Assembly: GCA_001513505.1 (NCBI GenBank)
Contig: LFTM01000053.1
Span: 1-5,073 of the forward strand
DNA from: Clostridiales bacterium DTU092
GTDB lineage: Bacteria > Bacillota > Clostridia > Caldicoprobacterales > Caldicoprobacteraceae
Direction of reading: 5' to 3'
DNA length: 5,073 bases
The notes under the pieces are model-generated. The model made no database searches and was not told the origin of the DNA. It was given only the letters and a program-made list of their open reading frames with translations. Positions 1-5,073 of the stretch are shown in pieces (position 1 is the first letter of the stretch; each line of letters opens with the position of its first letter). The position numbers and the translations under genes were made by a program.

Positions 1-187
1 CAACAAGGGCGGGATGTCCATAACCCAGTATATTTACTGCTATTCCGGCCAGAAAGTCGGTATAGGAATTACCTTCTTTATCATACAGGGTGGACCGGTG
101 ACCGTATTCAAAGACTACCGGTATCCTGTTCCCAAACGTATTCATATAGTATTTTTTATCAAGACTGATAATGTCCCGGGTATTCAT
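1..187 (-). CDS. argD: Acetylornithine aminotransferase (ArgD), N-terminal 62 codons, cut by the left window edge
   Basis: ArgD is a cytoplasmic PLP enzyme of arginine biosynthesis. It exchanges an amino group between N-acetylornithine and N-acetylglutamate semialdehyde, using glutamate/2-oxoglutarate. Only the N-terminus is visible. It reads MNTRDIISLDKKYYMNTFGN, followed by an RIPVVFEYG stretch, then LYDKEGNSYTDFLAGIAVN and LGYGHPALV. The pattern 'YMNTFG...G...LYD.EG..Y.DFL.GIAVN.LGHGHPALV' is the typical opening of ArgD and related class III (subgroup II) aminotransferases. The PLP lysine and most of the catalytic domain lie outside. The ATG at 187 is chosen because AAGGGGG (196-202, read on the minus strand) sits 8 nt upstream and nothing homologous precedes it. 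The family also contains ornithine and GABA aminotransferases, which look alike this early. The two ARG boxes over its promoter are what favour ArgD. The gene is divergent from the hydrolase gene at 482. Family is certain; the exact member is likely. Confidence 0.88.
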   Translation of the reverse strand, partial: MNTRDIISLDKKYYMNTFGNRIPVVFEYGHRSTLYDKEGNSYTDFLAGIAVNILGYGHPALV

Positions 188-210
188 AAACAAAACCCCC
201 TTTTCATATG

Positions 211-228
211 TGTAAATAATTATACATA
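211..228. promoter_or_regulatory. ARG box 2, degenerate, over the argD -10
   Basis: TGTAAATAATTATACATA fits the degenerate consensus WNTNAATWWWWATTNANW with one mismatch, and has TGTA...TACA dyad ends. It agrees poorly with the stricter Bacillus consensus. It lies 2 bp from box 1 (centres 20 bp apart), close to the 2-3 bp gap known for paired ARG boxes bound by one ArgR hexamer. It covers the -10 hexamer. Alone it would be weak evidence in AT-rich DNA; the spacing makes it credible. Confidence 0.5.
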
Positions 229-247
229 GAAATGAATAAAAATGCAA
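219..247 (-). promoter_or_regulatory. Sigma-A promoter of argD
   Basis: Read on the minus strand there is TTGCAT (-35, 242-247), a 17-nt spacer, and a perfect TATAAT (-10, 219-224). Transcription would start near 212, giving a leader of about 25 nt that contains the AAGGGGG ribosome binding site. Both hexamers are covered by the ARG-box-like operators listed separately, which suggests repression by blocking RNA polymerase. Confidence 0.72.
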
Positions 248-248
248 T
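231..248. promoter_or_regulatory. ARG box 1 (ArgR/AhrC operator) over the argD -35
   Basis: AATGAATAAAAATGCAAT matches the Bacillus AhrC box consensus, as I recall it (CATGAATAAAAATKCAAK), at 17 of 18 positions. It also fits the E. coli consensus WNTNAATWWWWATTNANW with one mismatch. It covers the -35 of the argD promoter. ArgR/AhrC is a hexameric repressor with arginine as corepressor, so the likely effect is repression of argD when arginine is plentiful. The match is seen directly; the binding is inferred. Confidence 0.75.
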
Positions 249-309
249 AGAATTATATTAATTTTTCCAAAAATAATTAATTTTTAATGAGAGGGGATAT
301 TGATTTGTG

Positions 310-338
310 TTGATGGAAGATTAAATTCGATATATAAT
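310..338 (+). promoter_or_regulatory. Probable sigma-A promoter of the MBL-fold hydrolase gene
   Basis: TTGATG (310-315), a 17-nt spacer, and a perfect TATAAT (333-338) lie in the gap between the divergent genes, on the plus strand. Transcription would begin near 345, leaving a leader of roughly 137 nt before the ATG at 482. I saw no clear riboswitch or attenuator fold in that leader. The region is AT-rich, so a chance match is possible. Confidence 0.55.
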
Positions 339-481
339 AATTTTTAACAGTTACAGTTCATATTCTAGTCAAAACAGCTTCCGTGATTAATTTTCAAAGT
401 CTTTTGTATTTCCATTTCAATCATGGTCAGGACCGGAAAAAGAGGGGATTATATTCAATAAGGTATGAAAGGGTGGATGTG

Positions 482-1303
482 ATGAAGTATTATGAAACAC
501 ACAAGGTGGAAGACGGGATTACCCGCATAGAAAGCCTGCAAACCGGTGAGTATATGTATTTAATTGAGGGAACTGACAGGGCAATACTGATTGATACCGG
601 AATGGGTCTTGGGAACATTAAGGAATATGTGGATGGATTGACCCGGCTGCCCTATGATGTAGTACTTTCCCACGGTCATATTGACCATTTAGGAGGATCT
701 TTCCTTTACCCGTGTGTATACATGAACCACAAGGATATTCCGGTGTTTAAGGAACACAGCGATAAGGATAAGAGAGACAAAAGCCTTCAAAACATATTAA
801 GGGTGCATTCCTTCCCTGAGGATGATTATGCGCCGGTTAAGGAAATAGAGATACTCCCTTTGGAGAATGGGCATTTATTTGACTTGGGCGGGCTTACCAT
901 TGAAGCAATTAAAGCTCCGGGACATACCCCCGGTTCCATGTGCTTCCTGTTGAGGGAAAAAAGGATATTGTTTACCGGTGATGCCTGTAACACCTTTACA
1001 TTTCTTTTTCTGGAGGGCAGCCTGCCGATTCAGGAGTATCAAAAAACGGTGGGCATACTTTTGGACAGAGGAGATGAATATGATCGCGTGCTGTTGTCCC
1101 ATGGGACCCCGGTAGTACCTAAGACAATTATACAGGATGTTTACGACTGCTGTACCGATATTATGGAAGGAAATGTAGATGATGTGCCCTATAATTTCAT
1201 GGGGGTGGAAGCACTTATTGCAAAGAAGATTGGACCTGAGGGAGCAAGAGTTGACGGAAAGTTAGGCAACATCGTTTACCGGAAGGATAATATCTTTTCA
1301 TAG
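482..1303 (+). CDS. MBL-fold metallo-hydrolase, substrate unknown
   Basis: This 273-residue protein belongs to the metallo-beta-lactamase superfamily (glyoxalase II-like hydrolases), probably cytoplasmic because no signal peptide is visible. All usual metal-site motifs are present in order: LIDTG with D38; the HxHxDH motif SHGHIDHLGG with H64, H66, D68 and H69; APGHTPGS with H148; FTGDA with D167; and LLSHG with H207. A dinuclear, likely zinc, centre is therefore expected to be intact. Nothing fixes the substrate; glyoxalase II, lactonase, phosphodiesterase or thioesterase activities all occur in this fold. The ATG at 482 is preferred because AAAGGGTGG (468-476) precedes it and homology to the fold begins right after it. 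A GTG at 383 would add 33 residues with no MBL character. The gene stands alone, divergent from argD and convergent with glyS. Fold is near certain, function is open. Confidence 0.9.
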   Translation: MKYYETHKVEDGITRIESLQTGEYMYLIEGTDRAILIDTGMGLGNIKEYVDGLTRLPYDVVLSHGHIDHLGGSFLYPCVYMNHKDIPVFKEHSDKDKRDKSLQNILRVHSFPEDDYAPVKEIEILPLENGHLFDLGGLTIEAIKAPGHTPGSMCFLLREKRILFTGDACNTFTFLFLEGSLPIQEYQKTVGILLDRGDEYDRVLLSHGTPVVPKTIIQDVYDCCTDIMEGNVDDVPYNFMGVEALIAKKIGPEGARVDGKLGNIVYRKDNIFS

Positions 1304-1315
1304 ATTTCCTGTTAC

Positions 1316-1347
1316 GGTTGGAGCATGATGTATATTACACTCCAACC
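1316..1347 (+). terminator. Hairpin after the MBL gene, weak terminator candidate
   Basis: GGTTGGAG (1316-1323) pairs perfectly with CTCCAACC (1340-1347). Inside, TGTA (1329-1332) can pair with TACA (1336-1339) around a 3-nt loop, leaving a 5-nt bulge. It begins 12 nt after the MBL stop codon. The tail is CCTTTATATG rather than a clean U-run, so it may act as a weak terminator or 3'-end stabiliser. Confidence 0.4.
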
Positions 1348-1379
1348 CCTTTATATGATTGACAGAATATAATCGGAAC

Positions 1380-1406
1380 AAAAAAGCCGGGAGAAAACCC
1401 GGCTTT
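1380..1406 (-). terminator. Rho-independent terminator of glyS, possibly bidirectional
   Basis: A perfect 9-bp stem, AAAGCCGGG (1383-1391) with CCCGGCTTT (1398-1406), encloses a 6-nt loop. On the minus strand it is followed by a run of six U (1380-1385, including stem-base As), 15 nt after the glyS stop codon: a strong intrinsic terminator. On the plus strand the tail CTTCTTATCCTTTT is less uniform but may also stop transcripts from the MBL gene. Confidence 0.85.
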
Positions 1407-1421
1407 CTTCTTATCCTTTTA

Positions 1422-2813
1422 TTAAAAATGTGTTTTTTCTTCCAGATAGTTTTCTATCTCATCAATTTTGATTCGTATCTGATCCATAGTGTCTCTGTGC
1501 CGAATGGTAACGGTATTGTCTTCCAGTGTATCAAAATCAACCGTTATACAGAACGGGGTTCCAATCTCATCCTGGCGTCTGTAGCGTCTGCCGATACTGC
1601 CGGACAGATCATAGTCCACCATGAATTTCTTCAAAAGCTGGGTATAGAGTTGTTCAGCAGGTTCCTGAAGTTTTTTCGTCAGAGGCAGTACCGCTGCCTT
1701 ATACGGCGCCAGAGCAGGATGCAGTTTTAGTACCGCCCTGGTTTCACCGTTATCCAGCTGTTCTTCATTGTAGGCATCACAGAGGAAGGCAAGAAGTATC
1801 CGGTCGGTTCCTACCGAAGGCTCCACACAGTAGGGTATATACTGTTCGTTAGTGGCCGGATCAAGGTAGTTGAAATTCTCCCCTGAATGCTGTGCGTGCT
1901 GTTTAAGGTCAAAATCCGTTCTGTTGGCTATACCCCATACCTCACCCCAGCCGAAGGGGAACTTGTATTCAATGTCCGTTGTTGCAGTGCTGTAGTGGGA
2001 CAGTTCTTCGGGAGAATGATCTCTCATACGGATGTTCTTTTCGTCCATTCCGAGGGATATCAACCAGTTTTTACAGAAATCTTTCCAGTATTTGAACCAC
2101 TCCATATCTTCCCCGGGTTTGCAGAAGAATTCCAATTCCATCTGCTCAAATTCACGGGTACGGAAAATAAAGTTACCCGGGGTTATCTCATTGCGGAATG
2201 CCTTTCCTATCTGTCCTATTCCAAAGGGGATCTTTTTCCGTGAAGTTCTGAGAACATTTCTGAAGTTTACAAATATTCCCTGGGCGGTTTCCGGTCTGAG
2301 GTATAATTCGGATTGTGAATCTTCGGTAACCCCCTGAAAGGTTTTGAACATCAGGTTGAAATGGCGGATAGACGTAAAATTGTGTTTGCCGCATTCCGGA
2401 CACGGGATTTTATTGCTGGTTATATATTCAAGCATCTGTTCATTGCTCCATCCCATTACCGAAGGTTCCGGGTGATTGTTTGCGGTCATATAGTCCTCAA
2501 TCATATTGTCTGCCCTGAAACGTGATTTACATTCCCGGCAGTCGATCAGAGGATCGTTGAATCTCTCAAGATGACCGGATGCCATCCAGGTACGGGGATT
2601 CATGAGAAGGGCGGCATCTATTCCTACGTTATACGGGCTTTCCTGGATAAATTTTTTCCACCAGGCCTTTTTTATGTTGTTTTTAAGCTCAACGCCCAAT
2701 GGACCGTAATCCCAGGTGTTGGCCAATCCACCGTATATTTCAGAACCGGGGTAAATAAAACCTCGGTTTTTGCATAAAGCTACAATCTTTTCCATTTTAT
2801 CCTGCACTGTCAA
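1422..2813 (-). CDS. glyS: Glycyl-tRNA synthetase, homodimeric class II type
   Basis: This cytoplasmic enzyme charges tRNA-Gly with glycine using ATP. It is the single-chain alpha2 form, not the two-gene alpha/beta form. The 463 residues match the usual bacterial length. Visible landmarks in order are GSEIYGGLANTWDYGPLG (23-40), NPRTWMASGH (72-81), a four-cysteine zinc-site-like pair CREC (92-95) and CPEC (138-141), RPETAQGIFVNF (173-184), class II motif 2 FRNEITPGNFIFRTREF (206-222), and motif 3 EPSVGTDR (331-338). The C-terminal anticodon-binding domain starts at about 366 (HPALAPYKAAVLPL) and includes GSIGRRYRRQDEIGTPFCI (405-423). The start is TTG 2813 or GTG 2807; both are near the GGAGGAGG ribosome binding site, while the ATG at 2795 is too far (22 nt). 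It has its own promoter (2872-2900) and terminator (1380-1406), so it is monocistronic. There is no T-box in the leader. Confidence 0.97.
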   Translation of the reverse strand: MTVQDKMEKIVALCKNRGFIYPGSEIYGGLANTWDYGPLGVELKNNIKKAWWKKFIQESPYNVGIDAALLMNPRTWMASGHLERFNDPLIDCRECKSRFRADNMIEDYMTANNHPEPSVMGWSNEQMLEYITSNKIPCPECGKHNFTSIRHFNLMFKTFQGVTEDSQSELYLRPETAQGIFVNFRNVLRTSRKKIPFGIGQIGKAFRNEITPGNFIFRTREFEQMELEFFCKPGEDMEWFKYWKDFCKNWLISLGMDEKNIRMRDHSPEELSHYSTATTDIEYKFPFGWGEVWGIANRTDFDLKQHAQHSGENFNYLDPATNEQYIPYCVEPSVGTDRILLAFLCDAYNEEQLDNGETRAVLKLHPALAPYKAAVLPLTKKLQEPAEQLYTQLLKKFMVDYDLSGSIGRRYRRQDEIGTPFCITVDFDTLEDNTVTIRHRDTMDQIRIKIDEIENYLEEKTHF

Positions 2814-2817
2814 AAAA

Positions 2818-2825
2818 CCTCCTCC
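2818..2825 (-). promoter_or_regulatory. glyS ribosome binding site that decides between non-ATG starts
   Basis: GGAGGAGG on the minus strand contains two overlapping GGAGG cores. From the upstream core the TTG at 2813 lies 7 nt away (4 nt from the end of the whole motif). The in-frame GTG at 2807 lies 10 nt from the motif end. The first in-frame ATG (2795) is 22 nt away and so unlikely. Either start changes the protein by only two residues. Confidence 0.7.
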
Positions 2826-2871
2826 AGTTTCAATAATACCGTAATTTCTGCCGTTTATCTATAACATCAAA

Positions 2872-2900
2872 ATAATATCACACAATGGAAAGTGTTGCAA
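2872..2900 (-). promoter_or_regulatory. Sigma-A promoter of glyS
   Basis: On the minus strand, TTGCAA (2895-2900), a 17-nt spacer and TATTAT (2872-2877) form a good housekeeping promoter. Transcription would start near 2865 and give a leader of about 50 nt. The -35 lies inside an 8-bp palindrome, GTTGCAAC (2894-2901), which could be chance. Confidence 0.62.
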
Positions 2901-2901
2901 C

Positions 2902-3033
2902 TAATGAAATTTAGCATTTCTTTATATGTTATTCAGTATGATTAAAAAAGTAAGCCATGTAAAAGTATAAATCCGATTCATATTTATGCGTTAATAAGCA
3001 ATAATAATAAGTATGTAAAATTCTAGGAAATAC
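2902..3033. other. AT-rich intergenic stretch, no gene seen
   Basis: This lies between the glyS promoter and the ECF-like element of the lipoprotein operon. It has no substantial reading frame with a ribosome binding site, no tRNA-like fold and no strong hairpin. A short dyad (GAAAT-5 nt-ATTTC, near 2905-2920) and AATAATAATAAG-type simple sequence (around 3000) are the only structure I saw. Confidence 0.5.
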
Positions 3034-3062
3034 GGAACTTTGCGGGCATAATTGACGTCTAA
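3034..3062 (+). promoter_or_regulatory. Candidate ECF-sigma promoter of the lipoprotein/GGT-family operon
   Basis: GGAACTT (3034-3040) is followed after 17 nt by TCTAA (3058-3062); equivalently GGAAC-17-CGTC (3056-3059). This fits the general ECF pattern with an AAC-containing -35 and a CGTC or TCTAA -10. Start would be near 3067, about 40 nt before the ATG at 3108. The best sigma-A alternative, CATAAT (3047-3052), has no proper -35 at 16-18 nt. Which sigma factor would read it is unknown. Confidence 0.4.
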
Positions 3063-3107
3063 TACAAAAGAGAAGTGTTTGATGATTTGAATGTAAGGGT
3101 GAATGCA

Positions 3108-3638
3108 ATGAGATTCAAACTGGTTATACTCATTCTGCTGTGTTTACTGGTGGGATGCTCAAACAAGGCGGTTATTCCCATGTCCAGTATTTCATATGAC
3201 ACTTCTGAAACAAACAGAATCGTATTAATTGAGGAAGTCAATAGTTCAAAACCGGTTTTTGAGCTGTATGGAAACGGGTTTGTCAGGAAGCGATCTAATA
3301 TATTCCAGGAGGAATTGGAAAACGGCAAACTAAGTAAAAAGCAGATCAGGCAGCTTCTTAATTATATCATAAACAAACAGCGGGTTGGCGATCTGGAATC
3401 CAGCTATCCCGAAGATACCATACCGGGGATTGAAATGTACCCCAATCCTGAGTTATACTTAGATATTAGAATAGACAGATTTAATAAACACATCCGTTTT
3501 GCCTACAGCAATGTAGGTGATCAGCTTGAGTATTTCAAAGAAGAGGAACGCATCAATGAGGAGACTTTTAAAGAATTGGATAAGCTGCGATCCATATTCC
3601 GGTATCTCATGGAGTACAAAATTAACAAGGAAGGATGA
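3108..3638 (+). CDS. Small lipoprotein of unknown function
   Basis: I do not recognise the family of this 176-residue protein. It begins MRFKLVILILLCLLVGCSNK: two basic residues, a hydrophobic core (5-15), and a lipobox LVGC with C17, the protein's only cysteine. It should therefore be lipidated and held on the outer face of the cell membrane. The mature part has no tryptophan. It includes PVFELYGNGFV (49-59), then a charged helical stretch GKLSKKQIRQLLNYIINKQ (73-91), a region with several prolines (100-115), and a charged C-terminal helix (about 142-174). The 'LYGNG.V ... KLS..QI.QLL' arrangement is often seen in hypothetical Firmicutes lipoproteins, but I cannot name a domain. ATG 3108 is chosen over GTG 3075 because AAGGGTG (3095-3101) precedes it and the signal peptide starts there. 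It is 5 bp upstream of the GGT-family gene, almost certainly in one transcript. Confidence 0.82.
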   Translation: MRFKLVILILLCLLVGCSNKAVIPMSSISYDTSETNRIVLIEEVNSSKPVFELYGNGFVRKRSNIFQEELENGKLSKKQIRQLLNYIINKQRVGDLESSYPEDTIPGIEMYPNPELYLDIRIDRFNKHIRFAYSNVGDQLEYFKEEERINEETFKELDKLRSIFRYLMEYKINKEG

Positions 3639-3643
3639 GTTGT

Positions 3644-5073
3644 ATGAAAGCTGCCAAGCCTGCTATTTATGGAAGAAGGGGTGTGTTGGCAACGGGGCAT
3701 TACCTTGCAACTTCTGCCGGACTCAAAATGTTTGCAAAGGGAGGTAATGCAATTGATGCGGGTGTGGCTGCCGGTTTTGCCCTGGCAGTGCTCAAGCCTC
3801 ACCAAAACGGTTTGGGAGGCGAGTGCCCGATTCTGATTTACAATCCAAAAGATGGACGGGTTGTGTCTATCAGCGGGCAGGGAACTGCTCCTCGGAAAGC
3901 CACAATAGAGTGGTTTAGGAATAATGGCATAAAAATGATTCCGGGTGACGGGCTTCTGGCTGCAACTGTACCGGGAGCCGTTGGTGCCTATGCAACTGCT
4001 CTATTAAAATTTGGAAGGCTAACACTTAGTGATGTGCTGGAACCTGCTCTCGAGCTGGCAGAACAGGGTTTTCCGGTGTATGGAGCCCTGCACAGAACGC
4101 TTGTATCTCTGAAAGATAAGTTTGTAAATGAATGGCCAACTTCGGCTGAGGTTTTTACACCGGGAGGAAGGGTTCCAAAAGTTGGTGAGATATTGAAACA
4201 ACCCGGGATTGCCCGTACATTTAAGCTTATGATAGAGGCTGAGAAAAATTCCAACGGTGACAGGGAGGCAGGTATCAGAGCTGCCATAGACTGTTTCTAT
4301 AGAGGGGAAATAGCCGAAAAAATACTTGAATTTGCCCAGAACAACGCATTTAAGGATGCAACCGGGAAAAGCCATACAACGCTTTTGGCCAAAGAGGACT
4401 TAGCGACATATGAGACAAAGATTGAAAACCCTGTGTATGCGGATTATAAGAATTACAGGGTTTTCAAGTGCGGACCCTGGACCCAGGGGCCGGTGTTCCT
4501 GCAGCAGTTAAAATTACTGGAAGGCTTTGATCTTAAGGGCATGGGACATAATTCTGCGGATTATATACATACGGTGGTTGAATGTTCCAAACTGGCTTTT
4601 GCAGACAGAGACAGGTATTATGGTGATCCTGTCTTTACACGGGTTCCCTTTGATATGTTGTTATCTGAGGAATATAATGCACAGCAAAGGGCAAAAATTG
4701 ATCCGGCAAAGGCTAACAATACCACTCCGCACAGTGATTATGAGACGGTCAGTGACACATCTTACAGAGGAGATACGACCCATCTGGATGTGATTGATGC
4801 TGAAGGTTATATGATATCAGCCACACCCAGCGGAGGCTGGATTCCTTCATCACCGGTTATTCCGTATGTTGGATTTCCGTTGGGGACCAGAGCTCAGATG
4901 TTTAATTTCAATCCCGATCATCCCAACTGTCTTGCACCGGGGAAGAGACCGAGGACAACCCTTACGCCGTCGCTGGCGTTCAAAGACGGTAAACCATGGA
5001 TGGTATTCGGTACTCCTGGCGGTGACATGCAGGATCAGTGGACGCTACAGTTTTTCTTAAACATAGTGGAATT
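3644..5073 (+). CDS. Gamma-glutamyltransferase family protein (Ntn hydrolase), 3' end outside the window
   Basis: This is the first 476 residues of a PF01019-type protein; family members usually have about 520-590. These are made as one chain that cuts itself before a threonine, which then becomes the nucleophile attacking gamma-glutamyl or related amide bonds. Visible landmarks are KGGNAIDAGVAAGFALAVL (32-50), GLGGE (56-60), VPGAVGAY (109-116), and GDTTHLDVIDAEGYMIS (376-392) with T378 as expected nucleophile. Then come RPRTTLTPSLAF (435-446), in place of the PLSSM motif, and GTPGGD (456-461). No signal peptide is present, so it is probably cytoplasmic, like Bacillus YwrD-type members. The arginine that binds the glutamyl carboxylate in classic enzymes (within 'FREMAP') appears replaced by Q79 in SGQGTAP. 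Substrate is therefore uncertain: glutathione, another gamma-glutamyl amide, or an acylase-type substrate. ATG 3644 follows AAGGAAGG (3627-3634) inside the end of the lipoprotein gene, suggesting coupled translation. The reading frame is unbroken to the edge. Confidence 0.92.
   Translation, partial: MKAAKPAIYGRRGVLATGHYLATSAGLKMFAKGGNAIDAGVAAGFALAVLKPHQNGLGGECPILIYNPKDGRVVSISGQGTAPRKATIEWFRNNGIKMIPGDGLLAATVPGAVGAYATALLKFGRLTLSDVLEPALELAEQGFPVYGALHRTLVSLKDKFVNEWPTSAEVFTPGGRVPKVGEILKQPGIARTFKLMIEAEKNSNGDREAGIRAAIDCFYRGEIAEKILEFAQNNAFKDATGKSHTTLLAKEDLATYETKIENPVYADYKNYRVFKCGPWTQGPVFLQQLKLLEGFDLKGMGHNSADYIHTVVECSKLAFADRDRYYGDPVFTRVPFDMLLSEEYNAQQRAKIDPAKANNTTPHSDYETVSDTSYRGDTTHLDVIDAEGYMISATPSGGWIPSSPVIPYVGFPLGTRAQMFNFNPDHPNCLAPGKRPRTTLTPSLAFKDGKPWMVFGTPGGDMQDQWTLQFFLNIVE

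Noticed and set aside
14..229. A 71-codon plus-strand reading frame at the left end
   Set aside because: It is antisense to the argD start, whose minus-strand product has clear family similarity. No ribosome binding site or homology supports the plus strand.
383..481. 33-residue N-terminal extension of the MBL protein from a GTG start
   Set aside because: The extension has no MBL character and no good ribosome binding site. The ATG at 482 has AAAGGGTGG in front and begins the conserved fold.
1359..1730. Plus-strand reading frame of about 123 codons over the glyS 3' end
   Set aside because: It starts before the glyS terminator, runs antisense to the anticodon-binding domain and shows no recognisable family; similar antisense frames at 1887-2337 were dropped for the same reason.
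3075..3107. 11-residue extension of the lipoprotein from GTG 3075
   Set aside because: It would put DNVR-type polar residues ahead of the signal peptide. ATG 3108 has AAGGGTG upstream and gives a textbook lipoprotein signal.
2826..3107. T-box, tRNA or small RNA gene in the glyS-lipoprotein gap
   Set aside because: No T-box core sequence, no cloverleaf and no GC-rich hairpin with a U-run were found on either strand by eye.
3517..3805. Overlapping frames across the lipoprotein/GGT junction on both strands
   Set aside because: They are out of frame with two well-supported genes and have no motifs of their own; they do not indicate a frameshift, since both real frames are intact.
4527..5060. 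Plus-strand frames of 88 and 64 codons near the right end
   Set aside because: They are in a different frame inside the GGT-family gene, whose own frame is continuous through the catalytic motif to the window edge.
1..5073. Mobile element, CRISPR array, prophage or defence system
   Set aside because: There are no repeat-spacer patterns, terminal inverted repeats, transposase or integrase motifs, or defence-type domains. Gene content is housekeeping plus two orphan hydrolases and a lipoprotein.

Overview
The window looks like ordinary chromosomal sequence from a low-to-moderate GC, Gram-positive anaerobe of the class Clostridia. The clues are purine-rich ribosome binding sites, near-consensus sigma-A promoters in AT-rich gaps, a Bacillus/Clostridium-type ARG box, a single-chain homodimeric-type glycyl-tRNA synthetase, and a lipoprotein signal typical of Firmicutes. 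The species cannot be named from this stretch. There are five protein genes, two of them cut by the window edges. No RNA gene, CRISPR array, insertion sequence or phage gene is visible.

Left part (1-481): the first 62 codons of a class III PLP aminotransferase, most likely argD (acetylornithine aminotransferase), run leftward out of the window. Upstream of it lie a sigma-A promoter (219-247, minus strand) and two arginine-repressor-like boxes (211-228 and 231-248) covering the -10 and -35. This supports arginine-controlled expression and the ArgD assignment. A divergent plus-strand promoter (310-338) reads toward the next gene.

Centre (482-2900): a 273-residue metallo-beta-lactamase-fold hydrolase with a full set of metal ligands (482-1303, plus) converges on glyS, glycyl-tRNA synthetase (1422-2813, minus). 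Two hairpins lie between them; the stronger one (1380-1406) has a U-tract for glyS. The glyS promoter (2872-2900) leaves a leader of only about 50 nt, with no T-box.

Right part (2901-5073): after an AT-rich gap there is a two-gene plus-strand operon. First comes a small lipoprotein of unknown function (3108-3638). Five bases later starts a gamma-glutamyltransferase-family Ntn hydrolase (3644 to beyond the window end), with its catalytic threonine motif but without a signal peptide and with changes at the usual substrate-binding motifs. A GGAACTT-17-TCTAA element (3034-3062) resembles an ECF-sigma promoter and could drive this pair.

The genes do not form one pathway: arginine biosynthesis, translation and two orphan hydrolases sit side by side. 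I found no convincing undescribed multi-gene system. The most interesting points are the ARG-box pair, the possible ECF promoter, and the non-standard active-site motifs of the GGT-family enzyme paired with a lipoprotein.
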